NCBI GenBank assembly: GCA_963727015.1
Contig: CAVSEV010000011.1
Location: 62,001 to 126,000, forward strand
Direction: 5' to 3'
DNA length: 64,000 nt
Source of the DNA: DATFVJ01 sp963727015
Lineage (GTDB): Bacteria; Actinomycetota; Actinomycetes; Streptosporangiales; Streptosporangiaceae
A program made the position numbers and the translations under genes. Shown piece by piece: positions 51,443-59,740 of this stretch. Position 1 is the stretch's first letter; the number at the start of each line of letters is the position of its first letter. A model generated the notes under the pieces. The model did not search any database, was not told the origin of the DNA, and saw nothing but the letters and a program-made list of their open reading frames with translations.

Positions 51443-52609
51443 ATGACCGCACCTGCAGCAACCGGCCTACCGGTCCAAGTGGCCTCAGACAGCTTCCCGC
51501 TCGACGGGATCGACGCGATCGTTTTCGCGGTCGGGAACGCGCGGCAGGCCGCGTACCACTACGCGACCGCCTTCGGCATGACCCTGACGGCCTACCGCGG
51601 CCCGGAGACCGGCTGCCGTGACGAGGCGGCGTACGTGCTGGTCGCCGGGAACGCCCGGTTTGTGTTCCGCGGGCCGGTGCGCGCGGGAACCGGGCTTGGA
51701 GCGCACGTCGCCGCGCACGGGGACGGCGTGATCGATCTGGCCCTGGCGGTGCCGTCCGCCGAGGCCGCCTACGCCAGCGCGACCGCGCGCGGCGCCCGCG
51801 GCCTCGCAGCGCCACATGTCGTCGAGGACGAGCACGGCAAGGTCGTGCTCGCCGCGATCGCCACCTACGGCGATACGAGGCACACGCTGGTCGAGCGGTC
51901 CAACTACAGCGGCCCCTACCTGCCCGGCTACACCGCCGCCGGATCCGTGCACGATCCCGGCCACGGCACTGCGGCCGACCCTGCTGACACCGGGACGCGG
52001 CCGCTGTTCACCGAGATCGACCACTGCGTGGGCAATGTGGAACTCGGCAAGATGGACGAATGGGTCGCCTTCTACCGCCGGGTGATGGGCTTCACCAACA
52101 TGAAGGAATTCGTCGGTGACGACATTGCCACCGAGTACTCCGCCCTGATGAGCAAGGTCGTCGCCGACGGCTCGGGCAAGGTGAAGTTCCCGATCAACGA
52201 GCCCGCCGCGGGCAAGAAGAAGTCCCAGATTGACGAGTACCTGGATTTCTATGGCGGTCCCGGGGTGCAGCACATCGCGCTCCGCACCGACGACATCGTC
52301 GCCACCGTCCGCGCGATGCTGGCGGCCGGCGTGGAGTTCCTCGGCACTCCAGGTAGCTATTACGACACGCTCGGCGAATGGGTAGGCGATACCCGGGTCC
52401 CCGTGGATGTGCTGCGCGAACTCGGCATCCTCGCCGACCGTGACGAGGACGGATACCTGCTGCAGATCTTCACTAAGCCGGTGCAGGACCGGCCCACGGT
52501 GTTCTTCGAGCTGATCGAGCGACACGGGTCGCAGGGGTTCGGCAAGGGAAACTTCAAGGCGCTCTTCGAGGCGATCGAACGCGAGCAGGCCCGCCGCGGC
52601 AACCTGTAG
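51443..52609 (+). CDS. hppD: 4-Hydroxyphenylpyruvate dioxygenase
   Basis: About 388 residues from ATG 51443 (AAGGAG 9 nt upstream). Two vicinal-oxygen-chelate repeats. The iron ligands are His in TEIDHCVGNV (about 193), His in GVQHIALRT (about 276) and Glu in VFFELIER (about 355). It turns 4-hydroxyphenylpyruvate into homogentisate, the second step of tyrosine catabolism. A divergent Lrp-family gene likely regulates it. The remaining homogentisate genes are not in view. Confidence 0.96.
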   Translation: MTAPAATGLPVQVASDSFPLDGIDAIVFAVGNARQAAYHYATAFGMTLTAYRGPETGCRDEAAYVLVAGNARFVFRGPVRAGTGLGAHVAAHGDGVIDLALAVPSAEAAYASATARGARGLAAPHVVEDEHGKVVLAAIATYGDTRHTLVERSNYSGPYLPGYTAAGSVHDPGHGTAADPADTGTRPLFTEIDHCVGNVELGKMDEWVAFYRRVMGFTNMKEFVGDDIATEYSALMSKVVADGSGKVKFPINEPAAGKKKSQIDEYLDFYGGPGVQHIALRTDDIVATVRAMLAAGVEFLGTPGSYYDTLGEWVGDTRVPVDVLRELGILADRDEDGYLLQIFTKPVQDRPTVFFELIERHGSQGFGKGNFKALFEAIEREQARRGNL

Positions 52610-52643
52610 AGATCTACCGGACACGCGCTAGACCACGAGCGCA

Positions 52644-53864
52644 TCATCTGAAGATCATGGTGTACCCGGCCGCGCGGAGGCCGCCGATCACCTCGTCGCA
52701 GTGCACCGGCCCCCGGGTCTCCACCTGCAGCGAGACCTCCACCTCCTCAACACGCAGCCGGGGCGCCACCCGTTCGTGCACCACGTCGACCACGTTGGCG
52801 CCGAGCCCGGCGAGTTGGGCCAGCAGCTTCGCAAGGCCGCCGGGCTTGTCGGGGATGCGGCAGCGGAAGGACAGGTAGCGCCCTGCTGCGGTGAGGCCCG
52901 ATCTGAGCACCTTGGAAAGCAGCATCGGGTCGATGTTGCCGCCGGACAGCACCAGGACCACCGGCGGCTCGAACGCGTGCGGGTGGTCGAGCATGGCAGC
53001 GACGGTGGCCGCACCGGCCGGCTCGACGAGCAGCTTGGCCCGCTCCAGGCAGAGCAGCAGCGCCCGCGAGAGCGAGTCCTCCGAGACCGTCAGTACCCGC
53101 TCCACGAGCGCTGAGACGATCCCGAAGGTGAGGTCGCCCGGCTTGCCGATGGCGATCCCGTCCGCCATCGTCTGGGCAAGCTCCACCTGCACCGGGTGCC
53201 CGGCCGCGAGCGAGGCCGGATACGGCGCCGCCGCTTCTGCCTGGACGCCGAGGACGCGAACGCCGGGTTGCATGCCGCGCGCCCCGACCGCGACACCGGC
53301 GATGAGCCCGCCGCCGCCGACAGCGACCGCGATGGTGCGCACCTCGGGGCACTGCTCGAGGATCTCGAGGCCCAGGGTGGCGTTTCCGGCGACCGTGTCC
53401 GGATGTTCAAAAGGATGGATGAAGACACTGCCCAGATCGTCTGCGAGCGCGAGCGCCGCGGTGATGCAAGAGTCGACGCTGCCGTCGTGGAAGACCACGT
53501 CGGCGCCGTAGGAGCGGGTGGCCTCGACCTTGGGCAGCGGCGCGCCGTCGGGCATGACCACCGTGGCCTTCGTGCCGAGCGCGTGTGCCGCGAATGCCAC
53601 TCCCTGGGCATGGTTTCCCGCGCTCGCGGCGACCACGCCCTTGGCCCGTTCCTCCTCGGGCAGCCGCGCGATCCTCGAATAGGCGCCCCGCACTTTAAAG
53701 GAGCCGGTGCGCTGCAGGTTCTCGCACTTCAGGTGGACGGGGCCACCGAGCCGCTCGGACAGCACCCTGGAATGCAGCAGTGGGGTCCGGGTGATGACAT
53801 CGCCAAGCAGTTCGCGGGCTGCGACGGCGTCGTCAAGCCGGACCGGACCGGGGGGCAGCACCAT
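52644..53864 (-). CDS. ilvA: Threonine ammonia-lyase with ACT domain
   Basis: 406 residues. The PLP lysine is in CENLQRTGSFKVRGAYSRI (about residue 58). SAGNHAQGVAFAAHALG and VGGGGLIAGVAVGARG bind the cofactor, and a C-terminal ACT-like domain (CRIPDKPGGLAKLLAQLAGLGANVVDV, about 330-400) senses a ligand. It deaminates threonine to 2-oxobutanoate for isoleucine synthesis, or for catabolism given the single ACT domain. GTG 53864 or ATG nearby; it overlaps the DUF779 gene by 32 bp. Confidence 0.94.
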   Translation of the reverse strand: MVLPPGPVRLDDAVAARELLGDVITRTPLLHSRVLSERLGGPVHLKCENLQRTGSFKVRGAYSRIARLPEEERAKGVVAASAGNHAQGVAFAAHALGTKATVVMPDGAPLPKVEATRSYGADVVFHDGSVDSCITAALALADDLGSVFIHPFEHPDTVAGNATLGLEILEQCPEVRTIAVAVGGGGLIAGVAVGARGMQPGVRVLGVQAEAAAPYPASLAAGHPVQVELAQTMADGIAIGKPGDLTFGIVSALVERVLTVSEDSLSRALLLCLERAKLLVEPAGAATVAAMLDHPHAFEPPVVLVLSGGNIDPMLLSKVLRSGLTAAGRYLSFRCRIPDKPGGLAKLLAQLAGLGANVVDVVHERVAPRLRVEEVEVSLQVETRGPVHCDEVIGGLRAAGYTMIFR

Positions 53865-54237
53865 TCCTGCAGTCTCGCACGGGGTCGTCGTCCCGTATGC
53901 ACAGGACAGATCGGGTCACGAAGTGCCAGCCGCCGTCGGCGGGCAAGGAGAAGCCCTCCGCCATCCCCGGATCGATATCCAGGATCAGCTGGTCGGTGTG
54001 CCACGCCGCGTACTGCCGCTCGTCCATGTAGAAGGGGCAGCCCGTCACGTCGCCGACGAGCACGTCGCACGGGGCGGTGATGAACTCACCGGCCTGGAAG
54101 CACATCGGGGCGCTGCCGCCGCAGCATCCAGCCGACTGGACGAACATCAGCGGGCCGTGGACGGCCCGCAGGCTGATGATCGCCTGCTGGGCCGCCTCGG
54201 TCGCGACCAGGCGCGGGGCCGGATCGCGTGCACTCAT
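53833..54237 (-). CDS. DUF779-domain protein
   Basis: 134 residues. A Cys-rich centre, VQSAGCCGGSAPMCFQAGEF, and a tail DIDPGMAEGFSLPADGGWHFVTRSVLC define DUF779. The family is encoded next to aldehyde dehydrogenases, as here (15-bp gap to the preceding gene), and probably assists them; no activity is established. It overlaps ilvA by 32 bp. The start lies in an 11-bp imperfect duplication (ATGAG repeated). Confidence 0.86.
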   Translation of the reverse strand: MSARDPAPRLVATEAAQQAIISLRAVHGPLMFVQSAGCCGGSAPMCFQAGEFITAPCDVLVGDVTGCPFYMDERQYAAWHTDQLILDIDPGMAEGFSLPADGGWHFVTRSVLCIRDDDPVRDCRNGAAPRSGPA

Positions 54238-54252
54238 CGGGTGCTCATCGGT

Positions 54253-55773
54253 TTAGAAGAAGCCCATCGGCTTCTGGTCGTAGCTGACGAGCAGGTTCTT
54301 GGTCTGGCTGTAGTGGTCGAGCATCATCTTGTGGTTCTCACGGCCGAAGCCCGACAGCTTGTAGCCGCCGAACGCCGCTCCCGCCGGGTACTGGTGATAG
54401 CAGTTGATCCAGACCCGCCCGGCCTGGATGGCGCGCCCCATCCGGAACGCCCGGGTTCCGTCGCGTGTCCACACGCCCCCGCCAAGACCGTAGAGGGTGT
54501 CGTTGGCGATCTCCAGCGCTTCTGCCTCGTCCTTGAAGGTGGTGACCGAGAGTACCGGCCCGAAGATCTCCTCCTGGAAGACGCGCATCTTGTTGTGGCC
54601 CTTGAGCACGGTCGGCTCGAAGAAGTAGCCGTCGGCGAACTCGCCGCCGACGCTGGCCGGGTGGCCGCCGATCAGGCACTCGGCGCCCTCCTGCCGCCCG
54701 ATGTCCACGTAGGAGGAGATCTTCTGCAGCTGCTGCGCCGAAACCTGCGGGCCAAGCATCGTCTCGGTGTCGAGCGGATTACCCTGCCGGATCTTGCTGA
54801 CGCGGTCGAGGCACCGGCTCATGAACTTGTCGTAGATGCTCTCCTGGATCAGCGCGCGGGACGGGCAGGTGCATACCTCGCCCTTGTTGAACGCGTAGAG
54901 CACAAGGCCCTCGACCGCCTTGTCGAGAAAGTCGTCATCCTCCGCCATCACGTCGGCGAAGAAGATGTTCGGCGACTTCCCGCCGAGTTCAAGCGACACC
55001 GGGATGATGTTCTGCGACGCGTACTGCATGATCAGCCGGCCGGTCACCGTCTCGCCGGTAAAGGCGACCTTGGCGATCTTCGGGCTGGTAGCAAGCGCCT
55101 TGCCGATCTCGGCGCCGGGGCCGGTGACAATGTTGACCACGCCCGGCGGCACGATGTCCTGAATAACCTCGGCCAACTTCAGGATCGACCAGGGCGTCGG
55201 TGATGCTGGCTTGAGGACGGTGCAGTTACCCGCGGCGAGGGCGGGCGCGATCTTCCACGCCGCCATCAGAATCGGGAAGTTGAACGGGACGATCTGGCCG
55301 ACCACGCCAAGGGGCTCGTGGAAGTGGTAGGCGACCGTGTTCTTGTCGAGTTCTGTGGTCGAGCTGGTCTCGCCGCGGATCGCGGCGGCGAAGTAACGGA
55401 AGTGATCGGACGCGAGCGGGATGTCGGCAGCGAGCGTCTCACGCACGGGCTTGCCGTTCTCCCAGCTTTCTGTCACGGCGAGCATCTCGCGGTTCGCGTC
55501 GATGGCGTCGGCGATGGCGTTCAGCACCCCGGCCCGCTCTGCGGTGGAACGCTCACCCCAGGCCTTCTTGGCGTGGTGAGCCGCGTCGAGCGCCAGTTCC
55601 ACATCCTCGGGCGTGGACTTTGCGACCTCGCAGATCGGCTTGGCTGTGGCCGGGCTCAGGTTGACCGAGTACGCGCCCTTGACGGGCGCCACCCACTTAC
55701 CGTCGATGAAGTTCTCATACCTCGGATCGACCGTTACTACGCTGCCCTGCTGGCCGGGCGGTGCATACTTCAC
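54253..55773 (-). CDS. Aldehyde dehydrogenase (acetaldehyde-type)
   Basis: 506 residues from GTG 55773 (AAGGAGG 7 nt upstream). NAD-binding GPGAEIGKALATSPKIAKVAFTGET, catalytic Glu in ELGGKSPNIFF, and catalytic Cys in NKGEVCTCPSRALIQ (about 300). The double Cys pattern CTC and the DUF779 partner place it with acetaldehyde/chloroacetaldehyde dehydrogenases that oxidise alcohol-derived aldehydes. Cytosolic, NAD-dependent. DUF779 follows 15 bp later, so the two form an operon. Confidence 0.95.
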   Translation of the reverse strand: MKYAPPGQQGSVVTVDPRYENFIDGKWVAPVKGAYSVNLSPATAKPICEVAKSTPEDVELALDAAHHAKKAWGERSTAERAGVLNAIADAIDANREMLAVTESWENGKPVRETLAADIPLASDHFRYFAAAIRGETSSTTELDKNTVAYHFHEPLGVVGQIVPFNFPILMAAWKIAPALAAGNCTVLKPASPTPWSILKLAEVIQDIVPPGVVNIVTGPGAEIGKALATSPKIAKVAFTGETVTGRLIMQYASQNIIPVSLELGGKSPNIFFADVMAEDDDFLDKAVEGLVLYAFNKGEVCTCPSRALIQESIYDKFMSRCLDRVSKIRQGNPLDTETMLGPQVSAQQLQKISSYVDIGRQEGAECLIGGHPASVGGEFADGYFFEPTVLKGHNKMRVFQEEIFGPVLSVTTFKDEAEALEIANDTLYGLGGGVWTRDGTRAFRMGRAIQAGRVWINCYHQYPAGAAFGGYKLSGFGRENHKMMLDHYSQTKNLLVSYDQKPMGFF

Positions 55774-55866
55774 TCCGTGCCTCCTTCATGATTCCCCGCT
55801 GCCGACGCAACGCCGGGCGCGGGTCGGAGGATAGGGCCACAGGTCCCACCCGGTCGGGACAAGTCC

Positions 55867-55943
55867 CTAGCCGCCGGACCGGTAACGGTCGCCGCCGGGC
55901 ACCGGGCAAGAATCGCTAGCCGCCGGACCAGTAACGGTCGCCG
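55867..55943. repeat. 49-bp-spaced duplication of the ROK gene 3' end
   Basis: CTAGCCGCCGGACC, with the following 13 bp, occurs at 55867 and 55916 with one mismatch in 28 bp. The second copy is the last nine codons and stop of the ROK gene; the first is a non-coding duplicate just downstream. Confidence 0.9.
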
Positions 55944-56881
55944 GCGAATATCAGCGCGGCCGCCCCGATCAGCCCGGCATCCTGGCCAAGCCCGGCCGGC
56001 ACGACCTGCACTTCGCGCGCGAAGTCGAGCCGGGCGTGGATTCGCACCGTCTCATCGATCGGGCCGAAAAGCAGGCCGCCTGCCTGCGCGAGGCCACCGC
56101 CGATCGCGACGACCTCCAGGTCACACAGGTCCGTTGCGGAGGCAACCGCGATGCCGATCGCACGCCCGGCCCGCCGCATGGCGGCGATCCCGACCGGATG
56201 GCCACGCGCCGCGTCGTCCGCTACGTCCTTTGCCGTCACCCCGCGCTGGCCAGGGCGCCAGCCCTGCTGCTGCGCCCAGTCCGCAAGCGCGGGACCACGG
56301 GCGATCGCCTCCAGGCAGCCCTTTCCGCCGCATTCGCACGGCGGGCCGGTATCCGGGTCCACCACCACGTGGCCAATATGCCCGCCGTTTCCCGTCGCCC
56401 CGTTGATGAGGCGGCCGTCAAGCACCAGGCCCCCGCCGACCCCGGTGGAGACCACCATTCCCAGCATGTCGCGGCGGCCGCGCCCAGCCCCCCGCCAGTG
56501 CTCGCCCGCAGCCATGCAGATCGCGTCATTGTGCAGGCGGACAGGCAGCCCGGTGAAGCGATCCGCCAACCTTTCCCTGAGCGGGAATGACCGCCACCCG
56601 GGAATATTGAGCGGAGACACCTTTCCGGCCGGCCATTCCATCGGCCCGCCGCAGCCGCACCCCACGCCACTCAGCGCACCGGTTCCTGCAACCCCCGCGG
56701 ACGCAAGCACCTGACTGACCAGCACGTCCAGCGTCCGCCACAACTGCTCGGCATCGAGTCCGTGCGGCGTGCCCGTGCGCGCCGCCGCGATGAGCCGCCC
56801 ACCCGGCTCGACGAGACCCACCGCCATCTTGGTACCGCCAATATCGATGGCAATCGCAGGATTTGGTCCCGCCACGCTCAC
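55916..56881 (-). CDS. ROK-family sugar kinase
   Basis: 321 residues from GTG 56881 (GTGA overlap with the FIST stop). ATP-binding AIDIGGTKMAVGLVEPGG, catalytic Asp in LPVRLHNDAICMAAGEH, and the ROK signature GGHIGHVVVDPDTGPPCECGGKGCLEAIA, whose CxCGxxGCxE binds zinc. Kinase-type members phosphorylate glucose or fructose and repressors need an HTH, which is lacking here. So a glucokinase-like role is likely. Co-transcribed with the FIST gene. Confidence 0.93.
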   Translation of the reverse strand: MSVAGPNPAIAIDIGGTKMAVGLVEPGGRLIAAARTGTPHGLDAEQLWRTLDVLVSQVLASAGVAGTGALSGVGCGCGGPMEWPAGKVSPLNIPGWRSFPLRERLADRFTGLPVRLHNDAICMAAGEHWRGAGRGRRDMLGMVVSTGVGGGLVLDGRLINGATGNGGHIGHVVVDPDTGPPCECGGKGCLEAIARGPALADWAQQQGWRPGQRGVTAKDVADDAARGHPVGIAAMRRAGRAIGIAVASATDLCDLEVVAIGGGLAQAGGLLFGPIDETVRIHARLDFAREVQVVPAGLGQDAGLIGAAALIFAGDRYWSGG

Positions 56882-58077
56882 CCTCCCGTTCCGGCGCCGA
56901 ACATCAGGATCGATGCGGTGAATCCGTGTACGTGATTGCGCCCGCCGATCGGGCCAATCTCGCCTGCCGCGAAGAACCCGCCGACGGCCTCGGGGGCGAG
57001 CACACGGCGGACAGCATCTACATCATGATCGGCTGAGCCGAAGAACGCAGCCCCCCGGCCATTACACGAGAAAAGAAGCGCACCACCAACCGGGTCGATC
57101 CCGCTCACCGCACCGAATACGGACAACAGCCGATCCAGGTCAGCGGCGGCGGTCGCCGCGTCCCTGACCTGGAACCGGACGGTTTGGCCCACCTCGACGA
57201 CGTCTCCGATGGTGAGCGTGCCCGCCAGCGGGTCAGCGCCAATGACGCCGCGGACCAGGAAGTCGCCACGGTCGTGCTCGTCCGCGTACTCATCCATGGC
57301 GATGCCGATATGCAGGCCCGCTGTGACGAGCATCTGCTCCGCCTCGGGCAGGCCGGTGACGATGCCATCCATTTTGGCCAGCGCCGGCCGTCCGGCGAGT
57401 TCGGCGATCTCGTTCCCTGCCGCCCGTGTCACCACCATCGGCGGGCCGACCGGGCGGCAGCCCTGGCTCACCACCGTCGCGACTTCCAGCGGTCCGCCGA
57501 TCAGGACTCCCACCGCGCCACCCTCGTGCACCTCGCCATCAAGATAGAGCCTGACGGCGGCGCCTGCGCTGCCGGCGGGGTCGCCGGCCAGGCCGCCGGC
57601 GATGGGCAGACCGCCGAGTTGCTCGGTGGACTCCGCCACGAACGCGTCGACAGGGAACCTGTACGGGTCGGCGAGCAGCACAGCGATCCGGTCCGCAGCC
57701 GCTGGCGCCGGCATGCCCGTGACCACGACCCGGTCCGGTTCACGCTCGGTGCCCAGCCGGAACGAAGTGACTTTGGCCCCGGGTAGCACCGCGGCCCACG
57801 CACTCACAGCGCCCGCATCCTCGACGCCGCGGCCCGCCCCGATCACGCCTGAGGCCGTGCAGCCGATGACGGCAGGGCGGCCACAGGTTCCTGGCACCGC
57901 CGCCATCGCCGCGGCGCCGGCTCGCTCCACCGCATCAGCGTCGGTACCATCGCCGCCCACGAACACGCATACCAGGCCGGGCGGGCCGTCGAGGGGCGCG
58001 AGCGCCCGCTCAACCGCCTGCCTGGCCGCGCTCTGAAGATCCGGTCCGAACGCGAGGCCATCGCCGAAGAAGGCCAA
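56878..58077 (-). CDS. FIST-domain sensory protein
   Basis: About 399 residues from TTG 58077 (GAGAGGA 6 nt upstream). FIST N domain (VCVFVGGDGTDADAVERAG to GCTASGVIGAGRGVEDAGAVSAW) and FIST C domain (GAVGVLIGGPLEVATVVSQGCRPVGPPMVVTRA to FSCNGRGAAFFGSADHDVDAVRRVL, with GFFAAGEIGPIGGRNHVHGFTASILMF). FIST domains sense small molecules, possibly amino-acid-derived. Usually tied to signal transduction; here the operon partner is a sugar kinase. It is divergent from MoxR (141 bp). Confidence 0.9.
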   Translation of the reverse strand: MAFFGDGLAFGPDLQSAARQAVERALAPLDGPPGLVCVFVGGDGTDADAVERAGAAAMAAVPGTCGRPAVIGCTASGVIGAGRGVEDAGAVSAWAAVLPGAKVTSFRLGTEREPDRVVVTGMPAPAAADRIAVLLADPYRFPVDAFVAESTEQLGGLPIAGGLAGDPAGSAGAAVRLYLDGEVHEGGAVGVLIGGPLEVATVVSQGCRPVGPPMVVTRAAGNEIAELAGRPALAKMDGIVTGLPEAEQMLVTAGLHIGIAMDEYADEHDRGDFLVRGVIGADPLAGTLTIGDVVEVGQTVRFQVRDAATAAADLDRLLSVFGAVSGIDPVGGALLFSCNGRGAAFFGSADHDVDAVRRVLAPEAVGGFFAAGEIGPIGGRNHVHGFTASILMFGAGTGG

Positions 58078-58217
58078 GGGGATTCCTCTCGAAGGTGCCG
58101 CCAACGGGCTTTCACCGAGCTCTTGTGCCGCCTGAGTGGTGATTCTCGCGGCTGCGAACCGCCCCGGCCAGGCTAGGACAGATGCGAAGTCACCTGGACA
58201 CGACATAGTGTCGAACG

Positions 58218-59675
58218 GTGCAGTCACCGATCCAGCCCCAGTCCTCCGCCGCGTCGCCGCAGCCCGCGAAGCCGCCCGCGGCCTCGACACTGCGGGAGCT
58301 TCGCGCCTCCGGGCACCAGCTCCGCACGACCAAAGAGGAGATCAGGCAGAACCTGCTCACGCTGATGCGGGCCGGTCAGGAGCGCTTTCCCGGCATCGTT
58401 GGGTTCGACACAACGGTCCTGCCGCATGTCGAGCGAGCGTTGCTCGCCGGACACGACATCGTCCTGCTCGGCGAACGTGGCCAGGGCAAGACCCGGCTGA
58501 TCCGCACCATCACCGGCTTGCTCGACGAATGGACCCCCGCCATCGCCGGCTGCGAGATCAACGACCACCCCTACGCGCCGGTCTGCGCTCGCTGCCGCAG
58601 GCTGGCCGCCGAGCGGGGAGGAGACCTGGACATCGTCTGGCGGCACAGGGACGAAAGGTACGGCGAAAAGCTCGCCACGCCGGACACCAGCGTTGGCGAC
58701 CTGATCGGCGACGTCGACCCGGTGAAGGTCGCGGCAGGCCGCACCCTAGGCGATCCTGAGACCGTCCACTTCGGCTTGGTCCCACGCACCAACCGAGGCG
58801 TGTTCTGCCTGAACGAGCTGCCCGACCTGGCCGAGCGTATCCAGGTGGCCCTGCTTAACGTGCTGGAGGAAAGGGACATCCAGGTCCGCGGCTACGCGCT
58901 GCGGCTCCAGCTCGATCTTCTCCTGGTCGCGAGCGCCAACCCGGAGGACTACACGAACCGCGGGCGGATCATCACCCCGCTGAAGGACCGCTTCGGTGCG
59001 GAGATCCGCACCCACTACCCCCTCACCCTCGACGACGAGCTCGCGCTCGTCTGGCAGGAATCCAGGCTGCCCGCCGCCGGGCGTGATCCGGGCGGGCCGC
59101 TGCCTGGCCACCTGGTGGAGGTCATCGCGAGGTTCACCCGCCTCGTCCGTGCATCGAGCGCAATCGACAGCCGTTCGGGAGTGTCGGCGCGTTTCGCCAT
59201 CGCTGCGGCGGAGAGCGTAACCGCCTCAGCGGTCCGGCGGGCTGCCTTGACAGGTGAGGATCAGCCGGTAGCCCGGGTCTGCGACCTCCCGGTGATCGTA
59301 GACACGCTGCGCGGCAAGGTCGAGTTCGAGGTCAGCGAGGAGGGCAGGGAGCAGGACGTGCTCACCCACCTGCTGCGACGCGCGATCGCCGACACGTTCC
59401 GCGCCTCGCTCGGGAGCGCCGACCTGTCTGGGCTGCTTGCCAAGTTCGACCGTGGCGGCTCAGTCGAGTCGGGCGAGCTAACGCCCGCGCGTGACCTGCT
59501 CGGCCGAGCCGGCGAGGTCCCCGGCCTGGCCCGGATCATGGAACGTCTCGGCATGGACGGTGGCGAATCACCAGGCCACGCCGCCGCCGCGCTCGAGTTC
59601 ACGCTGGAGGGCCTGTACCTGATGCGGCGGTTGTCGAAGGACAGCAGCGGCGGCGCGGCCGTCTACCGGACCTGA
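58218..59675 (+). CDS. MoxR/Mg-chelatase-I-like AAA ATPase
   Basis: 485 residues from GTG 58218. Walker A VLLGERGQGKTRLIRTI (about 80-96), Walker B in GVFCLNELPDLAERIQVALLNVLEE, sensor I LVASANPEDYTNRGR. RFGAEIRTHYPLTLDDE is followed by a C-terminal lid (SGVSARFAIAAAESVTASAVRR). It has the extra region CEINDHPYAPVCARCRRLAA of this family. The stop is shared with the repeat before the VWA gene (40 bp), so the two form a chaperone pair. Confidence 0.92.
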   Translation: MQSPIQPQSSAASPQPAKPPAASTLRELRASGHQLRTTKEEIRQNLLTLMRAGQERFPGIVGFDTTVLPHVERALLAGHDIVLLGERGQGKTRLIRTITGLLDEWTPAIAGCEINDHPYAPVCARCRRLAAERGGDLDIVWRHRDERYGEKLATPDTSVGDLIGDVDPVKVAAGRTLGDPETVHFGLVPRTNRGVFCLNELPDLAERIQVALLNVLEERDIQVRGYALRLQLDLLLVASANPEDYTNRGRIITPLKDRFGAEIRTHYPLTLDDELALVWQESRLPAAGRDPGGPLPGHLVEVIARFTRLVRASSAIDSRSGVSARFAIAAAESVTASAVRRAALTGEDQPVARVCDLPVIVDTLRGKVEFEVSEEGREQDVLTHLLRRAIADTFRASLGSADLSGLLAKFDRGGSVESGELTPARDLLGRAGEVPGLARIMERLGMDGGESPGHAAAALEFTLEGLYLMRRLSKDSSGGAAVYRT

Positions 59676-59740
59676 GGGAGATGGCGGACCTGAGGGAAAT
59701 GGCGACCTGAGGGAAATGACGGACCTGAGGGACATGGCGA
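59670..59740. repeat. Four stop-SD-start repeat modules between MoxR and VWA genes
   Basis: GACCTGAGGGAAATGGCG is repeated four times (about 18 bp each; the third unit is 17). Each unit holds TGA, a GAGGGA ribosome site and an ATG (59681, 59699, 59716, 59734). The first TGA is the MoxR stop; the last two ATGs are in frame with the VWA gene. Confidence 0.95.
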
